From Lepiota brunneoincarnata (Eukaryota; Basidiomycota; Agaricomycetes; Agaricales; Agaricaceae), in assembly GCA_023014365.1 (NCBI GenBank), contig JAEBUN010000008.1, positions 124,001-188,000 of the forward strand: a stretch of DNA of 64,000 nt. The letters run 5' to 3'. The translations under genes were made by a program, and so were the position numbers. How positions within the stretch are numbered: position 1 is the stretch's first letter; every line of letters begins with the position of its first letter. This document shows, one piece after another, positions 33,833-44,714 of this stretch. Below the pieces are notes generated by a model that saw only the letters and a list, made by a program, of their open reading frames with translations, searched no databases and was not told the DNA's origin.

Positions 33833-34038
33833 TGAAATGCAGATTACTTTATGAGATCAAAAATGAAGTTTGTTAACAGGTTCGCTAATTCTGACTTTAT
33901 AAGTTCGTAGGGGAGAGGTTGTCACAGATCTCCAGAAATATATTCAATTCTAGTGTTTTTAAGGTCTTGGTAAGTTATCCCCTTAGTCTCCAACTAGACA
34001 GACAGTTGTCCTATCTGAATACAATGGGAACTTTGACA
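33833..34038 (+). repeat. Fragment of the 1.87-kb H repeat
   Basis: TGAAATGCAGATTAC onward matches the first 205 bp of the insert at 10779 with scattered changes. Similarity ends at about 34038. The shared start inside unrelated targets confirms the left end of that repeat. Confidence 0.75.
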
Positions 34039-34985
34039 GGAAGGGGCAATAGCACTCAACTTGTACAAAGGATGCATCCCAACTGTCCTCTCTCTTCCCA
34101 ACTAAATCACAGGCAATCATGAGATCACCTCCTTCAAGACAAGTTACTCTGCCATACTGAACAACAAGCTGATCTGGATTTATGACAGATTGAATAGCTT
34201 GCTTCGTGACATTGAAGCATGTTGCTAAAGAAGCTAGAACTTTGTTATATATAGGTGGGGGTAGGGTTTCACATTGTCATGGGGCAGAAAATATGTAAAG
34301 CAGGTCTGTTTACAAGAGGTAAATAAGTAATAATGATATGATGACAAGTTGAATATATGTACATATGTAAATTATGGACAATTTTGTTGGTTTCCTTCTT
34401 GTCAGGATCCAAAGATAGTGCATCATAAAGATCATATAATAATTGTATTTGATTTAGCTGTGCAGTCACTATAACAAAGGTGTTGATGGATTCATAAGGG
34501 TGGTGTCTACTTCTGATTGATGGAAGTAGAGCATTGCAATGATGCTCCATAAGATATGCCCAATATGTCCAGACAGGACCCACCACCTGGATACCCCATG
34601 CAATATGAAGAAGGGCATGGAGAGTCAGAGGACAAGCAGAGAGTCAAACAGGGTCATTTTGATAGTACAGTCTGCATTGATTTACATATAAGAGCACAAC
34701 ATAGAAGGTAGATACTCACTTCTCATACATCTGAACCCAAGACTTGAAACCCTTATCAATCTGTTTCAATTCCTCTTCCATGAGCTCAAACAACAAGCAG
34801 AGCTTCAAAAGTTCAACAAGCTACATGAAATGGTTATAGCACTTTGTGTTTGTGAACCTGCCACAGAGCACAACTGGAGCAATATAGAGTATCCAGATGA
34901 TGTACATCTCAGCAGTCATTTGTGACCATTTAGTCACAATGTTGGGTACTGAAGCTCTGAAAGCTGCTGGGATTTTTGCACCACA

Positions 34986-35640
34986 TGTTATCAGAATCCC
35001 CTTATCAGAAGCCTCACCAGAAGGAACTCTTATCAGAAGCACCAAAGTATATAAACAGATAGAAGACCTGTCACTCTGAAACAATCAGAAGTGCACATCA
35101 GAACAATCTATAGTTAGATAGATAAGACTCTGACTCAGTATGACTCACCTTACCTGGGTCCAAATATATATAGTAGGAGCACAGCCACACATAGGAGTAT
35201 ATAAGGATACTGTACCATACCTTGTATCCTTATCTTAATGTTATACATAAAGTTCTTGCCTCCTATACCTCTTTGTCATAACCAGCTGGATTTATAGTGC
35301 TCTGTCATCTCCAAGTCATGCTTAGTAGGCACTGTGAACCCCTACAGGTTGTAATTTACATCAGAAATAGTCAAGAAGTGAGAATTACACCAGATAGTGC
35401 CATTTTTAGGAGAGTACATAATAATGACATTTTGATAATTACACCAGATGTAACTGCCATTTTTCTGAATAAAGGTCATAATTCTTTAATAATTCGACGT
35501 GAATTACGACACAGCCCCCACATTTTTTCGACATAAATTACGACTGGTAGGGGTTCACAGTGAGGACAGGACCAAGTCTGTATAGACATCCTGTGTTGAA
35601 CTCCATGCTACTCAAGAGTGAACCCCTAATCCAGGTAATA
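34986..35640 (+). repeat. Solo LTR of C/E family with MITE inside
   Basis: It starts TGTTATCAGAAT, ends GGTAATA, and is flanked by CCACA at 34981-34985 and 35641-35645. Without the 236-bp MITE insertion it is 419 bp, close to the E1 LTR. It is therefore an independent insertion reduced to one LTR by recombination. Confidence 0.9.
35330..35562. mobile_element. MITE, 233 bp, CACTA-like ends
   Basis: Terminal inverted repeats of about 29 bp begin CACTGTGAACCCCTAC. A 3-bp duplication AGG (35327-35329, 35563-35565) matches the uninterrupted site in other LTR copies. CACTG ends with a 3-bp duplication fit the CACTA (En/Spm) superfamily. Several CpG sites survive, for example TTCGAC and TTACGAC, so it is younger than its host LTR. 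Confidence 0.85.
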
Positions 35641-35825
35641 CCACATGCTGCTGTAGCTGCACCAATTTCATTCCAGATTTGTATTACAATAACATAGCCT
35701 TTGCCTTGGTGATCCAGGTCCTTGAATTTGCAAGTCCAGAACAGAATGAGGTTGGGAATCAAAATTTCCCAAATGAGATGCATGAAGTTGAATGGAAATG
35801 AAGATGGGAATGAGAGTGAAGACAT

Positions 35826-36125
35826 TGTAAGGGGACAGCTGGGTAGCCAGATCCCAATCCTAGTGAGCTTAGCATACTGATCACCTGGTGTATCTAACCA
35901 GTGTAATGGGTTGCTGCTCATCTATTCTTACTCCTCTTCTGATGTGGGTTGCCTGATGGGTATTCTTAGATAGAACTTGATCTTGTGCTGTAAATAGTTA
36001 TTCTCTGATGTTCTAGGACATTCTGTAGTATTTATAGCACTGTCTGTAGTATATAGGCACAGGTTGGGGGGTGAAGCCCCTCACTTGATTATCAACTTGG
36101 TTCTGGGCCCCTTATTCCCCTAATA
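35826..36125 (+). repeat. G-family LTR at a junction, no matching duplication
   Basis: TGTAAGGGGACAG to ATTCCCCTAATA, 300 bp, resembles 13010-13330. The left flank (GACAT) is Plavaka remnant and the right flank (GCATC) is D ORF3. They do not match, so the LTR marks a recombination junction rather than a simple insertion. Confidence 0.65.
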
Positions 36126-37030
36126 GCATCTGTATTTGATGCAGTCATAGGAGTAGTGTCCTGGAGTGTATTGCTTGCATCCAAGACAGGTGAATTGTGG
36201 GCAATCCATAGCCCAATGTCTGGTGTGTCTACATTGAATGCAGACAGATCTGTTGGTGGTTCAGGGGTTGGTTCATGGGTGAATGGGATTGGGGAAGTTC
36301 TGAACCAGGACATTGTTATTGGTGATGGTGTGGGAGGTGTTTCTGGTGGGGGTGAGATGTCTGAATGGGTTTCTGGGGTTTGTGGGTTTCTTTCCCTTAT
36401 TGGGAGTGGTGGTGGTGACAGGGGTAGGGGTAGTTGGGGCAGTGGGGGAGATGGTTGAGGTGGGGGGCTTCAAGGGATGAATCTCATCTCATTTGGGTAT
36501 GTTCTTTGACACCTTGGACATGAGGCCCAATCATGTTTGGAGAAGTTCCTCAAGTGATTCTGCCCAGGCTTGTTGTGTATTGTATGCAGCAGCAAAAGCC
36601 TTAGTCTGTTGTACATGGTGGGTATAGTTGGCCCAGAGTTATCTGTCATATTCTGAAATTGGAGATTGTTCCAATCTATGAGTAAAGGTTTGGCTGGTGG
36701 CAGCCTTGTGCAGATCTCTGTTAGAAGGGTGATCTGGTCTTGGTGGTCATACTCCAGCTGAGTGGAATCTAAGGGAGGTAGCTGGGGTGACTGTGGGTTC
36801 TGGGTGGTGTTGGGGTCAGGAGTCTCATCCCTATCAGAGGTGTAAGCAGCGGCAAAGGTGTGAGAGGGGGTGTGGGGAGATGGTGCTGGAATGGGAGTTG
36901 TTTGAAGTATAGTATGTTTGACCTTCTGGTCATTGATGATGATGATTGAGGAGGATGAAGAAGTGGGAGAGGGTGTTGTGGAGAAGGGAGGAGTGGTTTG
37001 GGGACAAGTGAGATTGAGGTTCATGGGCAT
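36126..37030 (-). pseudogene. D ORF3: zinc-knuckle accessory ORF
   Basis: Frame 37030-36470 is open for 186 codons (MPMNLNLTCPQ to PNEMRFIP), with DQITLLTEICTRLPP and ASCPRCQRTYPNEM shared with C1. The next frame keeps NKGKKPTNPRNPFRHLTPTR and knuckles CIQCRHTRHWAMDC and CLGCKQYTPGHYSYDC, with two stops, before the truncation. Conservation of Cys and His in two diverged copies supports a real protein. Confidence 0.6.
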
Positions 37031-37033
37031 CTT

Positions 37034-40000
37034 TTAAGTTGTTTTCTTGTGGGAGTGATGTCGTTTCTGGTAGGTTCTGGTGGATTCCTGATCTTTCTGG
37101 GGAATTCCATGGGCTTCTTTATACTCAGTTAGGTATTCTTTGGTGTTTGTGTGGAGTGTTTCATTGGTGATCCATTCATTCTCTGTGTGGGAGTATCCTT
37201 TCCATTTGACATAGTATTGGAGTTTTCCACAATATTGGCAGTGATTGAGAATGGTTTCAATTTTGTATTCTTCTTCTTCATTGATGATGTCAGGTGGTGG
37301 TGGTGTTGGATAAGATCCATATGCTTCTGTTTCATTGAATGGGGTTAGAAGGTTTTGATGGAATACTGGGTGTATTTTCCATTTGATCGGAAGTTGGAGT
37401 TTGTATGTCATTGGTGACAGGACTTCTTTGATGATGAATGGTCCTAGTCATTTTGGGGATATTTTCCATGATTGGAATGGAAGTTTGAGGTTCTTGGCTT
37501 CTAGCCATACTTTCTGACATGTTTCAAGGGGTTTGGCAGTTCTTCTGCTTCTTTGTTTCATGATGTCAGCAGATATTTGGTGGGTGGTGTGTGCTTCTTT
37601 TCAGGCATTGTCTAGAAGTCTGATGCGATCATCTACTGATGGAAAGTTTGATGTTTCCATGATAGTGGGGATTGCCAGTGGGTTATATCCCATGATGAGT
37701 TTGAAAGGGGATTTTTGGTTCTTGGCATGTGTTTTGCAGTTGTGGGAGAATTTGAGGATTGGGAGTGTTTCTGACCATTTGTGAGGGTTTCTGGTGCAGT
37801 ATATGGATAGATAGGTTTCTATTTCTTGGTTGTATCATTTGGTCATTCCATCTGTTTGTGGATGGTAGGTGGTGGAGAAGGCTTGTTTGATGTTTAATCG
37901 TTTTGCTAGTTGTCTGAGGGATTGGGCAGCAAATCTAGGATCCCTGTCTGATATGATTTTGTCAGGGAGACCATATCTTGTGAATACTTTCTCAATGAGG
38001 AGTCTTCTGATGTTGTCGGCTGTGGCATTTTCTGATGTAGGGATAAAAATTACCCCCTTTGTAAGGCCGTGGTCCACCACAGACAATATGGCATTGTTTC
38101 CCATGGATGGTGGGAGACTGGTGATTAGATCCCAAGAGATCTGACTGAATGGGCATAGTGAAGATACTGGTTGTATTGGTTGAATTGGAGCATGGTCCAG
38201 TTGTTGGATGATTTTGTGCTGCTGACACTCTGGACAGCCTTTGACATAGTTCTTTATGAACATAGACATTCCTGGCCAGTATACTTCTTTCTTGGTGAGA
38301 TGGTATGTTTCCTGTTCTCCAGGATGACCATGTGTGGGGTGGTTGTGGTATCTTGCAATGACTTCATGTCTGAGTTGGAGGTCTTCTGGAATGATAATAC
38401 ATTCTTGGAACATGAGGAGTGGACCATTTGGGGTCGGAACTGTTCTGAAGACTTTATCAGCGGCATTAGGGTGGGATTCCTTTAGGAGTTTGAACACTTC
38501 AGTGGTTCTAGCATCGTATTTGGGTGATTCCGTGATTCTTTCTTGGAGTTCCATATCGACGGTGGTGATAAAGAGGTGTTCTAGGAGTACTGTAATCAAG
38601 TTTTGATCTTCTATGTCAGCTGTGGCGACAAAGAGGTTGTCTGGAAGCATGGTAACATCTTCATTATCATTATCCTCATCAGGGATGTAGTCTGGACATC
38701 TTGATAGAGCATCTGGTGCAGGGATCTTTGATCTTGGAACATGTTCTAATTTGAAGTTGTAGTTGGCAAGGGTCTGGACCCATCGTGCTTGTTGGTGGTT
38801 GATTTTCTGGGGTTTATGCCAGTATGTGAGGTTTTGGTGGTCTGTTCTAATATGGACAGTATGGGGGCTGCCAAGGAGGTAGTGGTGCCATTCTTCAAGG
38901 GCTCAGATAATAGCAAGGAGTTCCCTGTCATAGATGTTGTAGTTGCATTCCACTGGTCTGAACATCTTTGAATAGAATGATATGGGTTTCCGTATCCCAT
39001 TGATATTGTGTTGATATAAGACAGCTCCTGATGTGAATTTGGAAGTGTCAGCTTCTATCTCGAAGGGTTTTGTGGAGTCAGGCATGAGGAGTACCAGTTC
39101 CTTTAAGAATTTGTTCTTGAGCATTTCAAACGCTTTCTGTTGTTCTTCTTTCCATTCAAATTTGTTTGATTTGGATAGGAGTTGGTTAAGGGGTTTGGTG
39201 TGATGGGAGTAACTCCAGATGAACTTCCAGTAGAAGTTACAGAATCTGATGTATTTCCGAATGTGTCAGACTGTTTTCAGCACTGGCCATTCTTCTATTC
39301 CCTTGAGGTTTCCGGGACCCATCTTGATTTTGTCAGGCATGATGATCATGCCTAGATATTTGAGTCTTTGCTTGTTGAACTTGCATTTCTCCATTTTGAG
39401 GTAGAGGTCATTTTCCTGCAGTATTTGCAGTACTTTTTCTGTAAGTCAGTTGGTTTCTTCCTGGGTTTTACCATAGATTAGGATATCATCCATATAGATA
39501 ATGATTCCTCCTTTCTCCATTATTTTGGAGAATAGCATGTCCATCATATGTTGGAACATCATGGGACTGTTGCAAAGTCCAAAAAACATCACAGTTGGTT
39601 CAAAAAGACCCATAGGAGTCTTGAACACTACTTTCCATTGATTGCCATCTTTGATTCTGATGTTATTGTATCCTGGGCAGACGTCAAGCTTGGTGAAGTA
39701 CTTAGCTCCTTTGAGTTTATCCATGATTGAAGAGATCATGGGAATGGGGTATGCATTTTTGACAGTGTGATCATTGAGATAATGATAGTCTTGGCAGGGT
39801 CAGAGGTCTCCTCATTTCTTGGCAACAAAGAAGAATGGTGATGCTATAGGGGATTTTGAGGGGCAGATATACCTTTTTTGGAGGTTTTCATCTATGAATT
39901 CCTTGAGTACTTTGTCTTTGACAGGTGCCACTTGATAAAGTTTTATTGATTTTGCTTTGAATGTCAGTTTTAGTTCAATTTCATGATCCAACATTCTTGA

Positions 40001-40700
40001 TGGTGGGAATTGTTCAGAGGCTTTCTTGTTAAATATTTTAGCCCATCAGGCAAATCTCCAAGGAATCTCGGGTGGTTCCTTGTTTGATTCCAGTTGTTTT
40101 CCTTTTTGGTTTGCTGATTTTGTTGGGTTATGTTGCTCATTGTGGAGTGTTGTGGCATGCATAGCTTTGGTGTTTACTTCTAATGGGGTTAGAAGCATCA
40201 GGTTCATTTCTCTTTCTAAAGAGAAGATATCAAGGTCAACATTTCATTTGACAGGTTGACATATTCTTCTGGGTTGTCCTTGGGTTGAGAGGTTCTTCCA
40301 GCCATTATGTCCATGGCGATGGAGTTAAGTTTGACAGGTCATCGTAGGGTTCTGAGGAGTTTGGAAAAGTCCTGGTGATTGATTTGGGGTTTCCAAGAGA
40401 ATGTCTTGGTCTTCCAGTTAATGTTGGGATTGTATTGTTCTAACCAGGGAAATCCAACAATGAGATCTTTCTCACCAGTATTTGTAATGTATGCTTCTAG
40501 CATGCAATCTCTTCCATCAATGATGGTTCTGATTTTGATATATTCATGGATCTTGCCATGTTGATTGTCAGTTCCAGTCAACATTGCTGAGAGGGATTGG
40601 TTGGTCCAGCCATTTGGTTTGATAACCATGTCATTCAATGACTTTGTGGGAGATAAAGTTCCCTTGGGCTCCTGAGTCTATCAGAGCAGTGATGGCCATG
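37034..40700 (-). pseudogene. D pol: protease, RT, RNase H, integrase, chromodomain
   Basis: Protease and spacer 40638-40339; RT 39994-39446 with [14 protein letters not shown] and YMDDILIYG; RNase H 39124-38746; integrase 38650-37835 with GCPECQQHK (zinc finger intact, unlike C1), WDLITSLPPSMGNNAILSVV, DRDPRFAAQSLRQL, TYHPQTDGMT; chromodomain 37411-37034 with EYKIETILNHCQYCGKLQYY. Several single-codon stops remain, mostly TGA. Confidence 0.88.
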
Positions 40701-40876
40701 GGTTTTGATGTCCACTCACTCCAAATCTTGATGGGTAGGAAAAGAGATCGTTTATTTGGGGAAAGTCATAATTGTACAGAGTTTATCAAGAAAATGTCCT
40801 TTCTGGGAGTGAGAGTAAGAAATGACCTTTTGAGTTCTGGAATGTGCAGGGGCACATCAATCAATAGTGTTCCTTT

Positions 40877-42871
40877 TTAAAAATCCTGGAATGGACACAT
40901 CTCCAGATCCTCAGCTAGTGCAGAATGGAGTTCTTGTTGTAATTCGGGATCGAGTTCATTGACCATTTGGCACATCTGAGATGTGACTTCTGCAACTAGC
41001 AAGGGAGTACTTGTGTTGTTGGGGTTTAAAGCTGGGGTTAGGTTTATTTCCTTGAAAAGGAGGGTGATTTAGGGTTTCTGGCTGGGTGTGGTGGATTGGT
41101 ATGCATTCCTGGGAAGCGTCTAGCAGGTGGTGGATGTGGGCATTTACTAACCCAATGATCATTTGCTCTGCATTGGAAGCATTCTTGCTTCTGATAAGCC
41201 TTCATTCATTGTTTCATGACAACCGCATCTATCTCCAATGGTTCTTGTGCAGGAGTTTTCTTTGGCATATTCTGGTTGTGGGATTTTGGGATAAGGATCT
41301 TCATATCCTTCTTCTATTATGGCATGGTCTATTTCCATGGTGTGTGGGTCTCGTGGTGTGACATGTGGAGCATTGCTCCTTTGGTAAAATTGTGCATATA
41401 GCATGTTGTTGTTTGGATGACTTGGTCCTTGATTGGGTTGGTATTGATTTCTTTGAGGAAACATGTTCCTAGGGGTACCATATAGGGCGTTAATATGGCA
41501 AAAGTTATTGTCAAGTTTGTTTGCTCAGGTATACCAAGTGGTGATAGTCATTGGAGGGTTCTCCAATTCATTGATCTTTATTGTGATTCAGTGATCAATT
41601 GCTTTATGATATAGATTGATGAGGGCATGATCTTCAGTGAGTCCTGGACTGGCAGACAAGTTCTTTGAACTGAGCATTGAACTCAGTCATTGGTTTGCCT
41701 GCTTGATGCAGGGTTTGAAGTTTGGTATGCATGTATGCATGTTCATCCTGCCAGGGTAAAGTCGGTTCTGAGTCAGGTGGTGAAGTTATCCCAAGTTTCC
41801 ATGGCTATGGGTTGCCCTGCTTGGGTTTGAGCATTCCTCTCATGGAGGTATTGTCTGGCCCATGCTTGGGCATCTCCTGATTGCATCAGTTGATAAAACA
41901 AACAGGGTTCTGGCAAGGTCAGTGTTGTAAGTGGTCACATTGGCGAGCACATAAACTTCACATTGGAAGATCCAATCTTCAAAGAGTCTTCTGGTTCCAT
42001 CAAAAGTGATGGGTTTGAGGAGTCCTAACTCCTTTAGGGTTTGTGCAGTGGCCATTTGTAATTGTCCAGGCAGTGGTGATGGTGGAGGTGGTATGGGGGG
42101 TGCTGGTAGGGCTAAGGGTTGTTTATCAGGTTCTGATTTATTATTGTCTGTGATGTAGACATCTGAGTCATCGTCTACTAGGATTTTTCCTAGGTTGAGT
42201 TCAATGAAGGCTTTGTGTCTTGTAAGGAGATTTTCTTTAGAACCTGTGAGTTCTCTCAGTTGTTGTACAGCTTGTTGGAGTTGTTTAAGTTCTTGTTCAG
42301 AAAGTTGGTTTGCAATAATATCACATTTTTCTTATTCTTTGTGTTGCCTTTGTCTTTTGGCTAATGTGGTGGAGACACTTAATGAAGTTGGGGTTCTTGT
42401 GGTGATTTGGGTTGAGGTTGATGCATGTGGAGTAGGTGAATCAAATGGAGATGGGGGGTAGAATAGTGATGGAGTTTGTGCAGGTGTGGGGTTTCTTCTT
42501 GGATCAGGGTTTTGGATTCCTGGTCCTGAGATTCTGGTTCTTGATTTGGGGGGAGGGAGTGATGGAGTTTCTTGGGCTGAGAACTTCTTTGGAGGCATGG
42601 TGGCAGTTGTATAGCAATCAATTATCACTGAGAGAATGAAAAATTGGGTGGCAATAATGGAGATTCCTGAATACAGGTTCCATGATCTGACAACACAGCA
42701 GTGGCAAGGGCATGTGATGTGTTCAAGTTCTAGGGTGATGATTCGGTAGGCAATGAGGGTGGCAGTGGAGGTGAAGATGAAAATGAGTAGGTAAGCCAGG
42801 TCTTCTGGTGGGAAGGGGTTGAGGGACATAGTGATGGCTACACAGAGGGGCAGTTTTCTTTTGCACATCAT
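40877..42871 (-). pseudogene. D leader ORF fused in frame with gag
   Basis: From ATG 42871 the frame reads MMCKRKLPLCVAITMS, two hydrophobic segments, IIDCYTTAT and then the gag start MPPKKFSAQE (ATG 42598) without a stop, to 42332. This joins the leader to gag, while C1 and E1 have TAG between them. The remaining gag down to TAA at 40877 is in pieces (capsid block at 42055-41840, His/Cys knuckle region near 41159-41100 decayed). Confidence 0.7.
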
Positions 42872-42969
42872 TTTGAACAACCAGAGTACCTCGACATGTT
42901 CAGTACATTGGCAGAGCAGAGTAGGGTAGAGGGTGAGCAAGAGATAAGCAGCAGAGTATCTTAGTGTTT

Positions 42970-43371
42970 TGTTACCCAGGTTAGGGGTTTGCTCTTGAGT
43001 AGCACGGCATTCGAGGCAAGATGTCTATACAGACTTGGTCTTGTCCTACTAAGCATGACTTAGAGATGACAGAGCACTATAGTCCAGCCGGTTTAAGGGC
43101 AAAGAGGTATAGGAGGCAAGAACTGTATAACACTAAGATAAGGATACATGGTAATGTACTGTATCCTTATATACAACTAAGTGTGGCTATGCTCCCATTA
43201 TAGAAAGATGGACCTGAGTAATTATGAGTCATAGATAAGTAACTGAGTCATAAACTATTTATAGTCCTTCTGATGTACACTATTGATGGTTTCAGAGTGA
43301 CATATGACATGAGATAATTGAATTGAATATAACCATCCTTCTGATAAGACTTCTGATAAGACTTTGGTAGC
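42970..43371 (-). repeat. 5' LTR of element D
   Basis: The minus-strand LTR end reads ...GGGTAACA at 42970, and AACACTAAGATA follows as the primer site. The start is indistinct: TCTTATCAGAAG is repeated near 43342-43365 but no exact TGTTATCAGA was found. Confidence 0.75.
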
Positions 43372-43747
43372 AAGATGCTGTGCATGTGATTCTGTGCTGT
43401 GTTTTTGGTGATACCTGAAACTAGAAGGGGCAAATGGGTGGAGAAAACTCAGGCCATTCTTGGTCTTCAGAATTCATGTGATTTTATCCAGACTGTTCTC
43501 AATCACTGGGAGGCCTTTACTATAGAGTCAAGGTCAGTAACCCAAAATTAAACAAAACACAATGTGATATGTATGTCTGATGGGTGGACTTTGAAATCTG
43601 ATGCATGTTGAGCCACCTTGTCATGCAAATTCACCCTTTCATCTGTATCTCCCCTCATACTGCTCTAAATGCTCTATAATCTCATATTTAATGTTAATGA
43701 TATACATAGATGATATCTTGAAAGTTTTATAGTATTGTGTTGAGAAA
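43372..43747. other. Noncoding, no feature seen
   Basis: AT-rich DNA between element D and the solo LTR, with no coding signal. Confidence 0.4.
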
Positions 43748-44065
43748 TGTTTGGGGAATAAGAGGCTGGAACCAATTTAATATTTGAGTGCTGATCATAA
43801 TCAGCATGTGCGCTACTTAAGTACAGCAATGGTCTGTGCACAGACTGGGCAACCAAATACTATGTAGACTACCAGAAATAATATGCGCAAACAACATACA
43901 ACAACATAAAACTGTACATGTGGTCAGGCTCAGGGATGGGGGTGGCTGAAGGATGAGGCTGGGCTCAGCATCAGGCATCAGCTAGAGTGGCTGAACCCAG
44001 ACACTTTACCACAGACCTCTAGACATACCTTACATAAGGGGGGGCGAACAGCCAGTCCCCTTACA
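43748..44065 (-). repeat. Solo LTR, G family, minus orientation
   Basis: 318 bp, TGTTTGGGGAAT to GTCCCCTTACA on the plus strand, flanked by AGAAA at 43743-43747 and 44066-44070. It is the inverse of the 13010-13330 copy. Confidence 0.88.
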
Positions 44066-44070
44066 AGAAA

Positions 44071-44714
44071 TGCTTAAATCTGTGGCTGTTTTAATCAAAA
44101 ATTGAGTCATCCCATGCAATATCAGCAAGATCACAAAGCAAGCACAACAAAACTTCTTGATTTATTTTGTGATCCATGATTGTGTAGTACATACATATAT
44201 AGGTGATATACCCAAGCAAAGATCAGCTAATTTGCTGTGGTGATCTCTTAAAAAACTGCATTTTGAAACTCTCTGGTATTTTGAAACCCATAACACATGA
44301 TAGTATTACTGTCAGTCTCAAGTGTTATGTACCTTATTTTTACCTTAGAGGTTTTGCTAAGTCATATAAGTGTTGAATATTTTGTTGGTGTGGCTGAGCA
44401 CATGATCTCCATAGGACTTGCCATTTTGCCCAAGATCAGGAATGATGAAGTGAGCCTTGTACCCAGTGCATGTGTACTTTGAGCATGCTTATCTTATTAG
44501 CGAAAAAATATCCCCAAATAAGGAGATCGTGACTATTAGTTACAATGATTAAGTGCCATTGTGGGAATCTCCCTGTTTGGCACTGCGTCTACTCACTCAG
44601 CGACGGCACCTTCAACTTGGGCAACACCAACAACAAAACTTATCCTGGGACCTGTACATTAGCTTATCCCGCCTCCTTGTAGGCCCCTCTCTTCTATCTT
44701 TTCCTTAAACTGCA
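44071..44714. other. Transition from repeats to genes; formin upstream region
   Basis: No coding signal. Up to about 44500 the DNA is AT-rich and CpG-poor. From about 44540 CpG becomes frequent and a pyrimidine-rich stretch leads to the formin ATG, so the formin promoter and 5' UTR probably lie in the last 200-400 bp. Confidence 0.5.

Larger units (their letters stand above)
34040..35825 (-). pseudogene. Plavaka/CACTA-like transposase remnant, split by a solo LTR
   Basis: The minus strand carries segments typical of agaricomycete Tnp2/Plavaka-type transposases: PAAFRASVPNIVTKWSQMTAEMY and WILYIAPVVLCGRFTN (34821-34985), then GPVWTYWAYLMEHHCNALLP and SIRSRHHPYESI (34586-34269). Upstream parts lie at 35646-35825 (FMHLIWEILIPNLILFWTCK). 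No catalytic core is intact. The family call rests on recognised local patterns. Confidence 0.6.
36126..43371 (-). mobile_element. Element D: C-family gypsy copy in inverted orientation, truncated
   Basis: Minus-strand order from the right: LTR (42970 to about 43371), leader ORF fused in frame to gag (42871 to 40877), pol (about 40700 to 37034), ORF3 (37030 to 36126). The 3' LTR is missing, and the left end is a recombination junction inside the second zinc knuckle of ORF3. It is decayed but less than E1 in pol. It lies tail to tail with C1 and E1, making a large inverted repeat. Confidence 0.9.

Noticed and set aside
34986..35640. Considered as the 3' LTR of element E1
   Set aside because: It has its own CCACA duplication on both sides, and the sequence between 33833 and 34985 is not gypsy; it is a separate solo LTR.
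36156..36458. Plus-strand Gly/Val-rich frame in element D
   Set aside because: Antisense shadow of the Pro/Thr-rich ORF3.
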